The notes: generated by a model from the sequence alone, not told the origin. Positions 8,661 through 17,096 are shown, counted from the first letter of the stretch. The stretch is DNA of 64,000 nucleotides from Halomonas sp. Bachu 37 (GCF_039691755.1 NZ_CP137552.1:3403492-3467491); one strand, 5' to 3'. Numbers and translations are program-made.

Positions 8661-9674
8661 TTACTTGACGGGTTCGACCAGGAAGTCCACGGCAGCGCGG
8701 ACCTCGTCATCGGAGAGACCCATATTGCCGCCCTTGGGTGGCATGGCGCCGATGCCGTTGATGGCGTGGTCATACAGCGTGGTGATGTCCTGATCAGCGC
8801 GACCTTCCCACTCGCCGGCTTCGCCACGGCGCGGAGCGCCGGCGGCACCGGTCATGTGGCACGCCATGCAAGCCTGGTTATAGATCGCTTCACCATCGAT
8901 CCCGGCATGGGCCGGCTCGTCGCCAGTGGCCTGATCATCAGCAGACGCTTGCTCAACGGCCTCTTCATCAACGGGGGCGTCTTCTACCGCCACAGCGGAA
9001 GCTTCGGCTTCCTCCTCCAAGGCACCCTCTTCGGTCACGGCCTCGGTAGCCGCTTCCTCTTCGGCCGCTTCATCAGCGGGAACTTCCTCTACCGCCACGG
9101 CGGAGGCTGCGGCTTCCTCTTCCAAGGCGCCCTCTTCGGCCACGGACTCGGTAGCTTCTTCGGCTGAAGCTTCGACCGCATCTTCGACGGCAGCTTCGGT
9201 ATCTTCACCCACTGCTTCGCCGCCAGCCAGTTCGGGCACTTCCATTACCGGCTCGACCAGGTACGCAGTGGCCGCTTCCATCTCTTCATCGGAGAGGCTG
9301 GGGTTGCCGCCACGGGCCGGCATGGCATTGAAGCCGTTAATGGCATGGTCGAGCAATGTGGCGAAGCCCTTCTCGGTACGCTCCGCCCAGGCTGCTTCAT
9401 CGCCACGGATCGGCGCCCCGGCGGCGCCGGTCTCGTGGCACGCCATACAGACGTTGTTGTAAATACCGGCGCCATCCACACCCCCGCCACCGCTACTCTC
9501 TTCCTGCGCTGGTGCCGAAGCCGTACCACACTCTTCCCCTTGCAGGCATATCTCGCCCACCGGCTTCAAACGCTCGGCCATGGCGTCACGATCCACGTCA
9601 GCTTGCACGGTTGCTACTCCCGTGACGAAGCCAAGAGCCGCCAGACTGCTCATGATCAGCTTGCTGGATTTCAC
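8661..9674 (-). CDS. diheme c5-type cytochrome with acidic repeat linker
   Basis: A periplasmic electron carrier with two cytochrome c5-like domains. I start at the GTG at 9674, which follows a GAGGTG site and gives a typical signal peptide (cleavage after about residue 25, VQA-D); an ATG at 9701 is possible. Each domain has a CMACH haem motif (residues 76-80 and 269-273) and a later methionine in an AMPxxGG context as sixth ligand. Between the domains lie about 120 residues almost wholly of Glu, Ala, Val and Asp, containing a 35-residue tandem duplication that starts EEGALEEEA. Duplicated c5 domains with an acidic spacer suit a high-salt periplasm. The partner is not shown; the nearby copper nitrite reductase is one possible acceptor. 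Confidence 0.9.
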   Translation of the reverse strand: MKSSKLIMSSLAALGFVTGVATVQADVDRDAMAERLKPVGEICLQGEECGTASAPAQEESSGGGGVDGAGIYNNVCMACHETGAAGAPIRGDEAAWAERTEKGFATLLDHAINGFNAMPARGGNPSLSDEEMEAATAYLVEPVMEVPELAGGEAVGEDTEAAVEDAVEASAEEATESVAEEGALEEEAAASAVAVEEVPADEAAEEEAATEAVTEEGALEEEAEASAVAVEDAPVDEEAVEQASADDQATGDEPAHAGIDGEAIYNQACMACHMTGAAGAPRRGEAGEWEGRADQDITTLYDHAINGIGAMPPKGGNMGLSDDEVRAAVDFLVEPVK

Positions 9675-9907
9675 TCTCACCACCTCATTGAGTTTTATCA
9701 TTGAATTCTGCGCGTGGCGGCGCCGTGGTCGACAGAGCGCAGCCGGGACGCCAGGACATACATGACGGTAGTATACCGGCATCGTAAACCGCTGGAAAAT
9801 GCCTACTTGCTCCTATTACCGCGTGGACGACCGACTCATATCGTAGACAACCGGCGAATTCACTGTACAGCGTCTATGGTTTGCGCATGGGCAACAGGAG
9901 AATTGGC

Positions 9908-10231
9908 ATGACGATGACACACACTTACGCCGAAAAAGAGCCGACACGCGAACAGGTCGAAGCCATGCCAGGAGCGGTGGTACTGGAATTCGGCGCGCCC
10001 TGGTGCGTTATTTGTCAGACCGCGCAAAGCAGGATCGAGACGGCCTTGGCCGAGCGACCCGAAATCACCCATATCAAGATCGAGGACGCCCCCCGGCGCC
10101 GCTTGGGCCGCTCCTTTCGCATCAAACTATGGCCGACACTAGTTTTTCTCGAAAACGGCGAGGAAATCGACCGTCGGGTTCGTCCAGCAAGCTCCCAGAC
10201 CATTAGCGAGGCTCTGGCCAAGTTGAGCTAG
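9908..10231 (+). CDS. thioredoxin-like protein
   Basis: A 107-residue thioredoxin-fold protein with the active-site sequence APWCVICQ, so the motif is CVIC rather than the CGPC of classical thioredoxin. The LWPTLVFLENGEE segment carries the cis-proline. I chose the ATG at 9908 because AGGAG lies eight bases before it; the longer frame from 9881 has no such site. No signal peptide or membrane segment is seen, so it should be cytosolic. Function is probably thiol-disulfide exchange with an unknown partner. It stands between the divergent cytochrome gene and a cation exchanger on the same strand. Confidence 0.85.
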   Translation: MTMTHTYAEKEPTREQVEAMPGAVVLEFGAPWCVICQTAQSRIETALAERPEITHIKIEDAPRRRLGRSFRIKLWPTLVFLENGEEIDRRVRPASSQTISEALAKLS

Positions 10232-10286
10232 GCTAAGCGTATATCATCTTCGAAGACCTGGTTCACGTCCCTGCGAGGGGTCCGTT

Positions 10287-11321
10287 TTGATTGAACTGCA
10301 GGGAATGTCCCTGACCACAAGTATCGTTCTGTTCGCCATCAGTGCCGTGGTGATCGGGATTGTGGGTACACGGCTGACTCGCGTCGTGGACGAGCTGGCC
10401 GATCGCACCGGCCTGGGAGAAGCCTTGGCGGGAGCGGTTCTGCTGGGCATGGCGACATCGCTTTCGGGCATCGTGCTGTCATTCACCGCGGCTCTGGAAG
10501 GTCAGCCCGAACTGGCGATGAGCAACGCTCTCGGCGGCATCGCCGTGCAGACCCTGTTCCTCACGGTGGCGGATATCTGCTTGCGTCGCGTCAACCTGGA
10601 ACATGCCGCGGCTTCCCTCGGCAATCTCATGCAGGGCACCTTGCTGCTGTGCATGCTGGCGTTGATTTTAGTGGGCAGTTATTCCCCCGAACTCACGTTG
10701 TGGAGCATTCATCCGGTCACGCCGCTGCTGGTGCTGGGATATTTCCTGGGGCTGAGAATCGTGCGTCAGGGCCAAACCTACCCCATGTGGAAACCGGCTC
10801 GCACCCGTGAAACTAAAGAAGACGTTCCTGACGAAGCGTCGAAGAAGAACTCCCTGATCGTCTTGTGGTTATCCTTTCTGTTAATGGCCCTGATACTGGG
10901 CATCACGGGCTGGCTGCTGCAACGCACGGCCACGGTCATTGCCATGCAGACCGGCATGAGCCAGGCGGCTGTCGGGGTGCTGCTCACCTCTATCGTGACA
11001 TCGCTGCCGGAGCTTGTGACATCGGTAGCGGCGGTGCGACGTGGCGCCCTTACCCTGGCAGTGGGCGGTATCATCGGCGGTAACGCCTTCGATACGCTGT
11101 TCGCCGCGGCCTCGGATATCGCCTACCGCGAAGGGTCCATCTATCACGCTATCTCTCATGAAGTGCTGCTATGGGTGGCGCTTTCGCTGCTCATGACCGG
11201 TGTGCTATTGCTGGGACTGTTGCGCCGCCAGACCTACGGCTTCGCTGATATCGGATTTGAAAGCGCTATCCTCATTGGCTTGTATCTCACCGGGGCGGTC
11301 ATCGTGTTGAGTGGCGGTTAG
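10287..11321 (+). CDS. CaCA family sodium/calcium exchanger-like membrane protein
   Basis: An integral membrane protein of 344 residues with about ten hydrophobic segments in two homologous halves. The alpha repeats are GMATSLSGIVLSF in the first half and LLTSIVTSLPELVTSVAAVRRG in the second; the second has the TSLPELVTS signature of the Ca2+/cation antiporter family. The first half lacks the usual acidic residue in that motif (S-G in place of P-E), so ion selectivity may differ from classical Na+/Ca2+ exchangers. The start appears to be the TTG at 10287 behind GAGGGG; an ATG at 10305 is too close to its only possible site. A soluble loop rich in Lys, Glu and Asp joins the halves. Confidence 0.85.
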   Translation: MIELQGMSLTTSIVLFAISAVVIGIVGTRLTRVVDELADRTGLGEALAGAVLLGMATSLSGIVLSFTAALEGQPELAMSNALGGIAVQTLFLTVADICLRRVNLEHAAASLGNLMQGTLLLCMLALILVGSYSPELTLWSIHPVTPLLVLGYFLGLRIVRQGQTYPMWKPARTRETKEDVPDEASKKNSLIVLWLSFLLMALILGITGWLLQRTATVIAMQTGMSQAAVGVLLTSIVTSLPELVTSVAAVRRGALTLAVGGIIGGNAFDTLFAAASDIAYREGSIYHAISHEVLLWVALSLLMTGVLLLGLLRRQTYGFADIGFESAILIGLYLTGAVIVLSGG

Positions 11322-11333
11322 CCCGCACCACGC

Positions 11334-11357
11334 AAAAACCCCGCCGAATCGGCGGGG
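11334..11357 (-). terminator. intrinsic terminator of nirK
   Basis: Stem CCCCGCCG (11339-11346) pairs with CGGCGGGG (11350-11357) across a 3-base loop. On the minus strand it is followed directly by TTTTT. It lies about 25 bases beyond the nirK stop codon. Confidence 0.85.
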
Positions 11358-11381
11358 CTCTCCTGCAAGATGAAGCAAGTA

Positions 11382-12791
11382 TCAGTGGCCGGAGTTGGGG
11401 TCGTGTGCCTCTTCGGTGTGGAAGATCGCGGAATCTTCTTCACCATTGACGTGGAGGAAGCCGGCCAGGCCCTTCTCCAGACGCGATAGCGCGTGGTCGA
11501 CCAGGATGTACTTGCCGGGATACTCGACGCCGAACTCAACCATGGTGGCGCCGCCCGGGGGCACCAGAGTGGTCTGCACATCGGTCAGCGGCGGGCTGGT
11601 CAGCGAGGCCTGATCGTAGACCTTGTCGAAGATCTCGCCGATCACATGGAAGCTGGAGGTGGCGTTGGGGCCGCCTACACCGAAGAAGATACGGACGTCG
11701 TCGCCCACGTCGGCTTCCATCTTGTACGTCTGGGTGAGCGCATCCATGTTGCCGTTGAACATGAAGTGCTCGGCTTGCTCATCGAGCAGCTTGTCGAGGG
11801 AGAACTCTTGCAGACCCTGGCTACCGTGACGTTCGGCGGTGTAGAGCTCGCCCTGCATGATGTAGAACTCGCGCTCCACCGGAGAGAGTCCGCCTTCCGG
11901 CTCGACCAGGATCATGCCGTACATACCGTTGGAGATATGTTGGGCGACCATCGGTGTGGCGCAGTGGTAGACGTAGAGCCCAGGCGCCAGCGCCTTGAAG
12001 GAGAAGCTCTTGGAATGACCGGGCGCTACCTGAGTCACCGCGGCACCACCGCCGGGGCCGGTCACGGCGTGAAAATCGACGGAGTGGATGTGCGCGCTAT
12101 CCTCGGCATTGCTCAGGTTGACGTTGACGGTGTCACCTACACGAACCCGTACGAGGGGGCCAGGCACCGTGTCGTTGAAGGTCCAGTACTTGTAGCTGGA
12201 GCCGTCCGCCAGGTAGCCTTCCACTTCAGTGCTCTCGAGATTGACGGTGACTTCCTGCGGGCCACGATCGCCGACCGGCTCGCCCACGTCATGGGGATCT
12301 TTCGCCAGGTCCTGGGCGGCTTCGCCCTTCGCTTCCGGCTTGGGGTCGCCGACGATGAAATTCCCCACCATGCCGGCCGCCTTGTGTCCGGGCAGGCTGC
12401 ACAGGTACTCGAAGTTGCCTTCCTCATTGACCCGGAAGGCCACGGCGGTGGCCGAACCCTGGCCGCCGATGTCATCGGAGTCGACGTCGAACTCGGGCAG
12501 CGCGATATCATGCAGAGCGCCGTCGCCATTGATCAGGTTGATCTGTACCACGGCACCGACCGGTGCGTGCAGGTCGGGATTGACGACATCCTTGATCCTG
12601 CCCTTGTCGCCAATGAATACCAGCTTGCCATCCTGCACCGCTGTACGCAGTGTATAAGTCACGTCTGGCGTGACCTCGGCGGGGCTGAGTTCCTCGCCGT
12701 GTGCGGCCATGGCGGGGCTGGCGAGTGCGGCACTGGAGATCAGAGCGGCGGCGGCGGTCTTGAGAAAAAAGCTGTTTTTACACTTCATCAT
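11382..12791 (-). CDS. nirK: copper-containing nitrite reductase, three-domain form
   Basis: NirK reduces nitrite to nitric oxide in the periplasm. The 469-residue protein has a Sec signal peptide (cleavage near residue 29), then an extra cupredoxin domain (about 45-150) with a full type 1 copper set, His94, Cys131, His136 and Met141, then the usual two-domain NirK core. In the core the type 1 ligands are His236, Cys277, His285 and Met290; the type 2 ligands include His241 and His276, and Asp239 is the catalytic aspartate. SSFHVIGEIFD and LVDHAL supply the remaining histidines. The N-terminal cupredoxin fusion is known from Hyphomicrobium-type enzymes and is thought to act as a built-in electron donor. 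Start chosen behind GAGGGG. An FNR/DNR-like box lies 74 bases upstream. Confidence 0.95.
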   Translation of the reverse strand: MMKCKNSFFLKTAAAALISSAALASPAMAAHGEELSPAEVTPDVTYTLRTAVQDGKLVFIGDKGRIKDVVNPDLHAPVGAVVQINLINGDGALHDIALPEFDVDSDDIGGQGSATAVAFRVNEEGNFEYLCSLPGHKAAGMVGNFIVGDPKPEAKGEAAQDLAKDPHDVGEPVGDRGPQEVTVNLESTEVEGYLADGSSYKYWTFNDTVPGPLVRVRVGDTVNVNLSNAEDSAHIHSVDFHAVTGPGGGAAVTQVAPGHSKSFSFKALAPGLYVYHCATPMVAQHISNGMYGMILVEPEGGLSPVEREFYIMQGELYTAERHGSQGLQEFSLDKLLDEQAEHFMFNGNMDALTQTYKMEADVGDDVRIFFGVGGPNATSSFHVIGEIFDKVYDQASLTSPPLTDVQTTLVPPGGATMVEFGVEYPGKYILVDHALSRLEKGLAGFLHVNGEEDSAIFHTEEAHDPNSGH

Positions 12792-12864
12792 CTTATCCCC
12801 TCGTGAGGATTATCGTTTCGTCCTGCTGACGGAGTAAAAGTAGCATTATGAATGAATATTTGAT

Positions 12865-12878
12865 TTGACCTTCGTCAA
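12865..12878. promoter_or_regulatory. FNR/DNR-type box upstream of nirK
   Basis: A perfect palindrome TTGAC-N4-GTCAA matches the CRP/FNR-family consensus TTGAT-N4-ATCAA except at the fifth base of each half-site, where it has C and G. Its centre is about 80 bases before the nirK start, a plausible class II position. Anaerobic or nitric-oxide control of nirK by an FNR or DNR/NNR regulator is inferred; no such regulator gene is in the window. Confidence 0.7.
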
Positions 12879-13021
12879 GAAATCACTCGCTGCGCAATTT
12901 TCTTATTACTGCGAGAGTGTTTGCCGAGGTGGGCGATGGTAGCTAGGCTGGTTCTAGTCATGCTCGACGCATAGGCATCGTCATTTCTACTAATCGCCGT
13001 ATTCAACAGGAGGTTGAAACC

Positions 13022-13510
13022 ATGTCCAGTCCCGAGCACAAGCAGAAGATCTGGAAGATGATCAAGGATATTAAAGTCGGCATGCTGGTGACGCTGGATG
13101 ACGAGGTGCCGCGTGCCCGTCCGATGCACCTGGTTCAAGATGAATACGACGGCACACTGTGGTTCTACACCCGCCGCAGCGCCGAGAAGGTCTTCGAAAC
13201 CGCCACCGACCGCGATGTCTGTCTCAGCTTCTCCGATCAGGAAGAAGGGGTATACGTATCGCTCTCGGGCAAGGCCAACCTGACCGATGACCGCGAGCTG
13301 ATCGAGAAATACTGGAATCCCTTCATCGCGGCCTGGTTCCCCGAAGGCAAGGACGACCCGGACGTGGCGTTGATGGAAATCAAGGTGCAGATGGGTGAGC
13401 ACTGGAAAGCCAAGGAGAGCAAGACGTTCCAGCTCTACGAGATCGCCAAGGCCAACATCAAGAAAGACGCCACCCCGAACATGGGCGAGAATGAAAAGTT
13501 CGGTGGCTAA
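13022..13510 (+). CDS. pyridoxamine 5'-phosphate oxidase-like FMN-binding protein
   Basis: A 162-residue cytosolic split-barrel protein of the general-stress PNPOx-like group (PF16242 type). Segments such as IKVGMLVTLDDEVPRARPMHLV and GTLWFYTRRSAEKV match the FMN-binding half of the barrel, and the C-terminal LMEIKVQMGEHWKA is typical of the group. Members bind flavin and are linked to stress tolerance, but the reaction is usually unknown. The ATG at 13022 follows AGGAGG closely. It is divergent from nirK and four bases upstream of a CAP-domain gene, so those two may share a transcript. Confidence 0.85.
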   Translation: MSSPEHKQKIWKMIKDIKVGMLVTLDDEVPRARPMHLVQDEYDGTLWFYTRRSAEKVFETATDRDVCLSFSDQEEGVYVSLSGKANLTDDRELIEKYWNPFIAAWFPEGKDDPDVALMEIKVQMGEHWKAKESKTFQLYEIAKANIKKDATPNMGENEKFGG

Positions 13511-13514
13511 GCAC

Positions 13515-14054
13515 ATGAAGATTCGTCCCATCGCCTGGTTGCTGGCTGGCGTGTTGGCACTCTTGATGTCCGCTGGCGCATGGGCCACGGAAAGCGAGCC
13601 GGACGACTCGGCAAGCAGAAACGGTTGTGAACTCACCGATCGCAAGCGCGAAATGCTGTCGCGAGTCAACGAGGCGCGCAGTCAGGCTCGTCAATGCGGC
13701 AACCAGCGCTTTGCGGCGGTGAATGAGCTGTCGTGGGATTGCACCCTCGAAGCCGCTGCCGAGGCGCACTCCCGCGATATGGCCGAGAACGACTATTTTA
13801 GTCATACCGGCCCCGATGGCGTGGGCATCCAGCAGCGAGTCAGCGAGAGGGACTACGTATGGCGGGCGGTTGGCGAGAATATCGCCGCCGGGCAGATGTC
13901 GATCGCCGCCGTGGTGGATGGCTGGCTGGAGAGCCCGGGGCACTGTCGTAATATCATGAAGGATACCTTCACCGAGATGGGCATGGCCAAGGCCGACGAT
14001 CCGGACTCGGAATACTCGTCATACTGGACTCAGGTACTGGCCCAGCCGCGCTAG
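13515..14054 (+). CDS. secreted CAP (SCP/PR1) domain protein
   Basis: A 179-residue exported protein with a signal peptide (hydrophobic run after MKIRPIAW, cleavage after GAWA) and a CAP domain. Recognisable parts are MLSRVNEARSQ, the AAEAHSRDMAENDYFSHTGPDG core, VGENIAAGQ and GWLESPGHCRNIM. Four cysteines are present, two flanking the first helix. Bacterial CAP proteins are periplasmic or secreted with no settled activity. The ATG at 13515 follows the previous stop by four bases, with no strong ribosome site of its own, so translational coupling with the FMN-binding protein is likely. Confidence 0.88.
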   Translation: MKIRPIAWLLAGVLALLMSAGAWATESEPDDSASRNGCELTDRKREMLSRVNEARSQARQCGNQRFAAVNELSWDCTLEAAAEAHSRDMAENDYFSHTGPDGVGIQQRVSERDYVWRAVGENIAAGQMSIAAVVDGWLESPGHCRNIMKDTFTEMGMAKADDPDSEYSSYWTQVLAQPR

Positions 14055-14158
14055 ACTATAAAACGTCTATTGCATACTGCTGAACCTTACGCGCTGCGTA
14101 CGTGCCGTTGCCGTCATCAACATCGCAGCCACCGTTCAAGCCAGAATTGGCAAACCGG

Positions 14159-14257
14159 CTAAAGCTTCAGCACTGGATAGAACACCAGAATCACAAAGAT
14201 GGTCAGTACCGCTATCCCAAGCCAGTTACTCTGCTTAGAGTCGAAGAAACTTTCCAT
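14159..14257 (-). CDS. 32-residue single-span membrane peptide
   Basis: A short frame encodes MESFFDSKQSNWLGIAV followed by a hydrophobic stretch and a C-terminal VLKL: a polar N-terminus and one clear transmembrane helix of about 19 residues. The composition is that of a real small membrane protein rather than a random frame. I do not recognise a family. The ribosome site is weak. It lies between the CAP-protein gene and the DUF6448 terminator, in the same accessory block as nirK. It could be a small subunit or regulator of a membrane complex; that is inference. Confidence 0.5.
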   Translation of the reverse strand: MESFFDSKQSNWLGIAVLTIFVILVFYPVLKL

Positions 14258-14394
14258 GAACCCGTTTGCCAACAGTTTCCCTTGCAGCTAATGGAGGTCA
14301 GGATGGATTGGCCGAATGAAACCGGACACTTACGTTAGATTGTCATCTATGTTTATGTGGTGCTAAATCGTGGTATGTCTGGTTTAGGATGAAG

Positions 14395-14418
14395 AAAGCG
14401 GGCTCTGCAGCCCGCTTT
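14395..14418 (-). terminator. terminator of the DUF6448 gene
   Basis: A 10-bp stem, AAAGCGGGCT (14395-14404) and AGCCCGCTTT (14409-14418), with a 4-base loop, lies just after the stop of the minus-strand gene. The stem itself ends in a short T-run on that strand. Confidence 0.75.
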
Positions 14419-14439
14419 GCGTTCGTGCTCAAGGAAAGC

Positions 14440-15027
14440 TCAGTGCCCATGTCCGCCAGCTACAGCGGCACCGTGTACGCCTTCGACGTAGTGGATGTAG
14501 TTGACGTAGTCAGCGACAAAGTCGCGGCCCTCCTCTACGCTCTGATCGGCGCTGGCCCAGGCGACGCGCGCCTCCTCATAACGCTCGCGAATGCCATCCT
14601 CGACCTTGCGGGTGATATTTGCGATCAGGCGATCGATCTCTCCGTTCTCGAGAGCTGCATCCGCAGCAACAAGTCCAGGATCGATCTGTCCGGAAGGCTT
14701 GATGCCGGTGAACGGCGCGCCTTCATAGGCTCGATGAACCCTCACGAGGGTCGTGAACAGATGCTGGTCCGCGATTTCTTGTGCGGTCTCGCTCTGCCCG
14801 CGGATTCTGCGCACGTCGGCGAACACGCGCTTGATTTCTGCCTCGTCCTCAGCGGGTACCCACTTGAGTAGGGGCTTAACATCGCCTGCCTCGAGCGCTG
14901 CGCGGGCATCCGTAATTACAGGGCCATCCAAGGCATCACAATGCGCCTGGGCGTTACCGGCGAACACTAGACTGAAGATGACTGCCGCACCCGCAGTAAA
15001 GGCAACTTTACGTAGTTTCGTTTTCAT
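14440..15027 (-). CDS. DUF6448 family secreted protein
   Basis: A 195-residue exported protein matching, from memory, the DUF6448 family. After a signal peptide ending NAQA the mature protein begins HCDALDGPVITDARAAL and contains LVRVHRAYEGAPFTGIKP, both typical of the family; it ends in a Gly/His-rich tail (AVAGGHGH). The conserved histidines could bind metal or haem, but no function is known to me. I chose the ATG at 15027, which has AGGAG seven bases before it; an upstream ATG at 15042 overlaps that site. An AraC regulator on the same strand lies about 200 bases upstream, so the two may be functionally linked. Confidence 0.75.
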   Translation of the reverse strand: MKTKLRKVAFTAGAAVIFSLVFAGNAQAHCDALDGPVITDARAALEAGDVKPLLKWVPAEDEAEIKRVFADVRRIRGQSETAQEIADQHLFTTLVRVHRAYEGAPFTGIKPSGQIDPGLVAADAALENGEIDRLIANITRKVEDGIRERYEEARVAWASADQSVEEGRDFVADYVNYIHYVEGVHGAAVAGGHGH

Positions 15028-15231
15028 GGACGATCTCCTCATGTTGCGTTGATTCGCACGAGCACCGGATTCGGTACCGCTGGGAAATCAGCTTACGGGA
15101 GAGTGCCCCAAGAAGCGTTCGCGAGGCTGAAGTCGAACCACTATCGTACCCAATATGAAATGCTATAAATAACAGTTACTTAAAGGTTCTAATTTCCAAC
15201 AGGACAAAACGCGAACCTCGTGGAGCATCAT

Positions 15232-16383
15232 TCAGGACTGAGGCCCGGTACCGATGTGGTCGTGGCGGGCTCGGTGGCGATATTCACTGGGCGTAAGCCC
15301 CACATCTTTCTTGAAGGCGGTATTGAACACGGACTTCGAGTTGAAGCCCGAGTCGTACATGATTTGCAAGATATTCGAATTGTTGGCCGGGTCGGCTAGA
15401 CGTGCCTTTGCCTCCTCGAGGCGATGACCGCTGATGAATTCGAAGAAATTGCACCCGAAGCCCTGGTTGATCACCCGAGAAACCTCTCTCGGATGCGCTT
15501 CGACTTTCCGAGCAAGCTGCTCCAGAGTCAGATTGGAGTACAGGTACGGCTTTTCCTCATGCATCTGCCTCTCCAGCCTCGTCTTCAGCGTCTGATCGAA
15601 TCGCGGCGCCGTCTCCTCCTCCAACAACGCAGCTTGGTCGGCTGCAAGCCCGGAGAAGATGACCGGTTGACGAAGGGAGTTCACCATCAAAAAGTTGATG
15701 AAGACGAAGCCGGTCACGGCGCCAACACCTGCCACCCACTCGGTTCCAGGCGCACTTCTGGACACATGCGCGGTGAGGCAGTAGAACATGCTCACTGTCC
15801 AGGCCACTGCGTAGCCGATCAGGAGCATCCGTAACCACGCGAGCTGCTTGTTCTCGATGCTCGAAAAAATCTGTAGAAGGCCCAGGCCGAAGCGATTGAT
15901 CGTTCGAATCGTGGCGTATAAATAACCGAGAAAGACAGCATGTATCGTCACCGCGAGTAGGGGTGAGGTCAGCACGCCTGGATGGTCCCGCTCAAGCAGG
16001 ATCTGCATTTTAGTATCGGTCGGCTGTAAATAGTACTCAACCAAGAAAATGGCGCCGACAACCCAAAACAGCAGAGTATGTACGAAGTGTTCCTTGCGCA
16101 ACCGGAAGCCTTGATACATGAGCGATTGCGCATACAAATAGAGGGTCCCCGCTTGCAGGAGTCCAATGAGAGTCCCGAGGTAGGCGAAATTAGGATGCTC
16201 GAGCGCCAACCCGCTGCCATACAGGAAAATTTCGCCAAGTCCAGCGGCGAAGAAGACCAATGTGGCGACCAGAAGCCGATTACTGACGAGCCGGATGTTG
16301 AAGGGAAGCAGCAGGAAAAAGGCCAGACTCAGCGACTGAATGATGCTCGTCAGCAGTACGAGATCAGTAAGTGTCAGGTACAT
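15232..16383 (-). CDS. membrane-anchored AraC-family transcriptional regulator
   Basis: A 383-residue regulator with seven or so predicted transmembrane helices in the first about 230 residues and a cytosolic AraC-type DNA-binding domain at the C-terminus. The HTH region includes LTLEQLARKVEAHPREVSRVIN, the linker GCNFFEFISGHRLEEAKARL, and IMYDSGFNSKSVFNTAFKKDVGLTPSEYR, the canonical AraC signature. Such proteins sense a membrane or external signal directly. I chose the ATG at 16383, preceded by GGAG nine bases upstream. The target is unknown; the adjacent DUF6448 gene is the obvious candidate. Confidence 0.88.
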   Translation of the reverse strand: MYLTLTDLVLLTSIIQSLSLAFFLLLPFNIRLVSNRLLVATLVFFAAGLGEIFLYGSGLALEHPNFAYLGTLIGLLQAGTLYLYAQSLMYQGFRLRKEHFVHTLLFWVVGAIFLVEYYLQPTDTKMQILLERDHPGVLTSPLLAVTIHAVFLGYLYATIRTINRFGLGLLQIFSSIENKQLAWLRMLLIGYAVAWTVSMFYCLTAHVSRSAPGTEWVAGVGAVTGFVFINFLMVNSLRQPVIFSGLAADQAALLEEETAPRFDQTLKTRLERQMHEEKPYLYSNLTLEQLARKVEAHPREVSRVINQGFGCNFFEFISGHRLEEAKARLADPANNSNILQIMYDSGFNSKSVFNTAFKKDVGLTPSEYRHRARHDHIGTGPQS

Positions 16384-16751
16384 AGTAAACAACTCCACTC
16401 GGAAGAGCCGGGGTTAGTCAGCAATCTGAGCCAGCGATTACTAACCTTTTGCCTTGTGCGGGAGCTCCTGAGTGGCCTGATTTCTATGCTCTTCAGGCGA
16501 TCGCCTTATCTCTGAATTTTCAGTCATTGCATGGCAGTGGGCTCGAATTCGCTTGGTAGCTGACCCACTGCAACAAGGGAAAAATCACCAGAGCCCAGGG
16601 ATTCTATGGATTGCTGAAATTCAACCACCTTGCGCAGGGAGAACCGGGCGATTCAACAGATACCCAGTCGGCTGACCGGATAACCGAGATCGATCTCCTG
16701 ATCGTCCTGTCGTTAATGGATTTCCAAGCGGGCAATGAGAATCGACCCACA
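16384..16751. other. intergenic region, no gene seen
   Basis: About 370 bases between the AraC regulator start and the 3' end of the next minus-strand gene. It must contain the regulator's promoter. I see no convincing ORF, hairpin with a T-run, or repeat. An open plus-strand frame that runs through it has no family resemblance or ribosome site. Confidence 0.5.
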
Positions 16752-17096
16752 TCACTCTCGCCAATAGTCGTTGGCTGCGGCAACGGTCTGAAAATGTGTG
16801 GCGATCACATGGGAGATCGCGATCAAGCTATCGGGATCCTGCGCATACTCAGGACGCTGTTGCTTGCGTATCTCGGCATCTGGCTGAGTGTTAGCCACCC
16901 CTTTCTGGGACAGAGTGATGGCCAGAGCAAAGCCTTCCTGGGGCGACTCGGTGATCAGACTTGGCAGCCAGGCATCATTTGCTTCGGCTTCGTGGTTATC
17001 AGCCGTGGCGGAGCTGCCCAGTGCCAGTGAAATGGCCAGCATCACAGCGCCTGCTGCCTTGCCAAGCGAGAAAAGTATTCGATGAGAAGTCGGCAT
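16752..17096 (-). CDS. small secreted protein of unknown function
   Basis: A 114-residue protein with a signal peptide: a basic start MPTSHRILFSLGK, a hydrophobic core, and cleavage near SSATA-DN. The mature part of about 80 residues is acidic and has no cysteines or motif I recognise; it includes AWLPSLITESPQEGFALA and ISHVIATHFQTVA. The ATG at 17096 follows GGAG. It is isolated, with about 290 bases before it and 370 after. Function unknown; likely periplasmic. Confidence 0.6.
   Translation of the reverse strand: MPTSHRILFSLGKAAGAVMLAISLALGSSATADNHEAEANDAWLPSLITESPQEGFALAITLSQKGVANTQPDAEIRKQQRPEYAQDPDSLIAISHVIATHFQTVAAANDYWRE

Noticed and set aside
16611..17030. 139-codon plus-strand frame
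   Set aside because: It overlaps the secreted-protein gene on the opposite strand, has no ribosome site, and no domain is seen.
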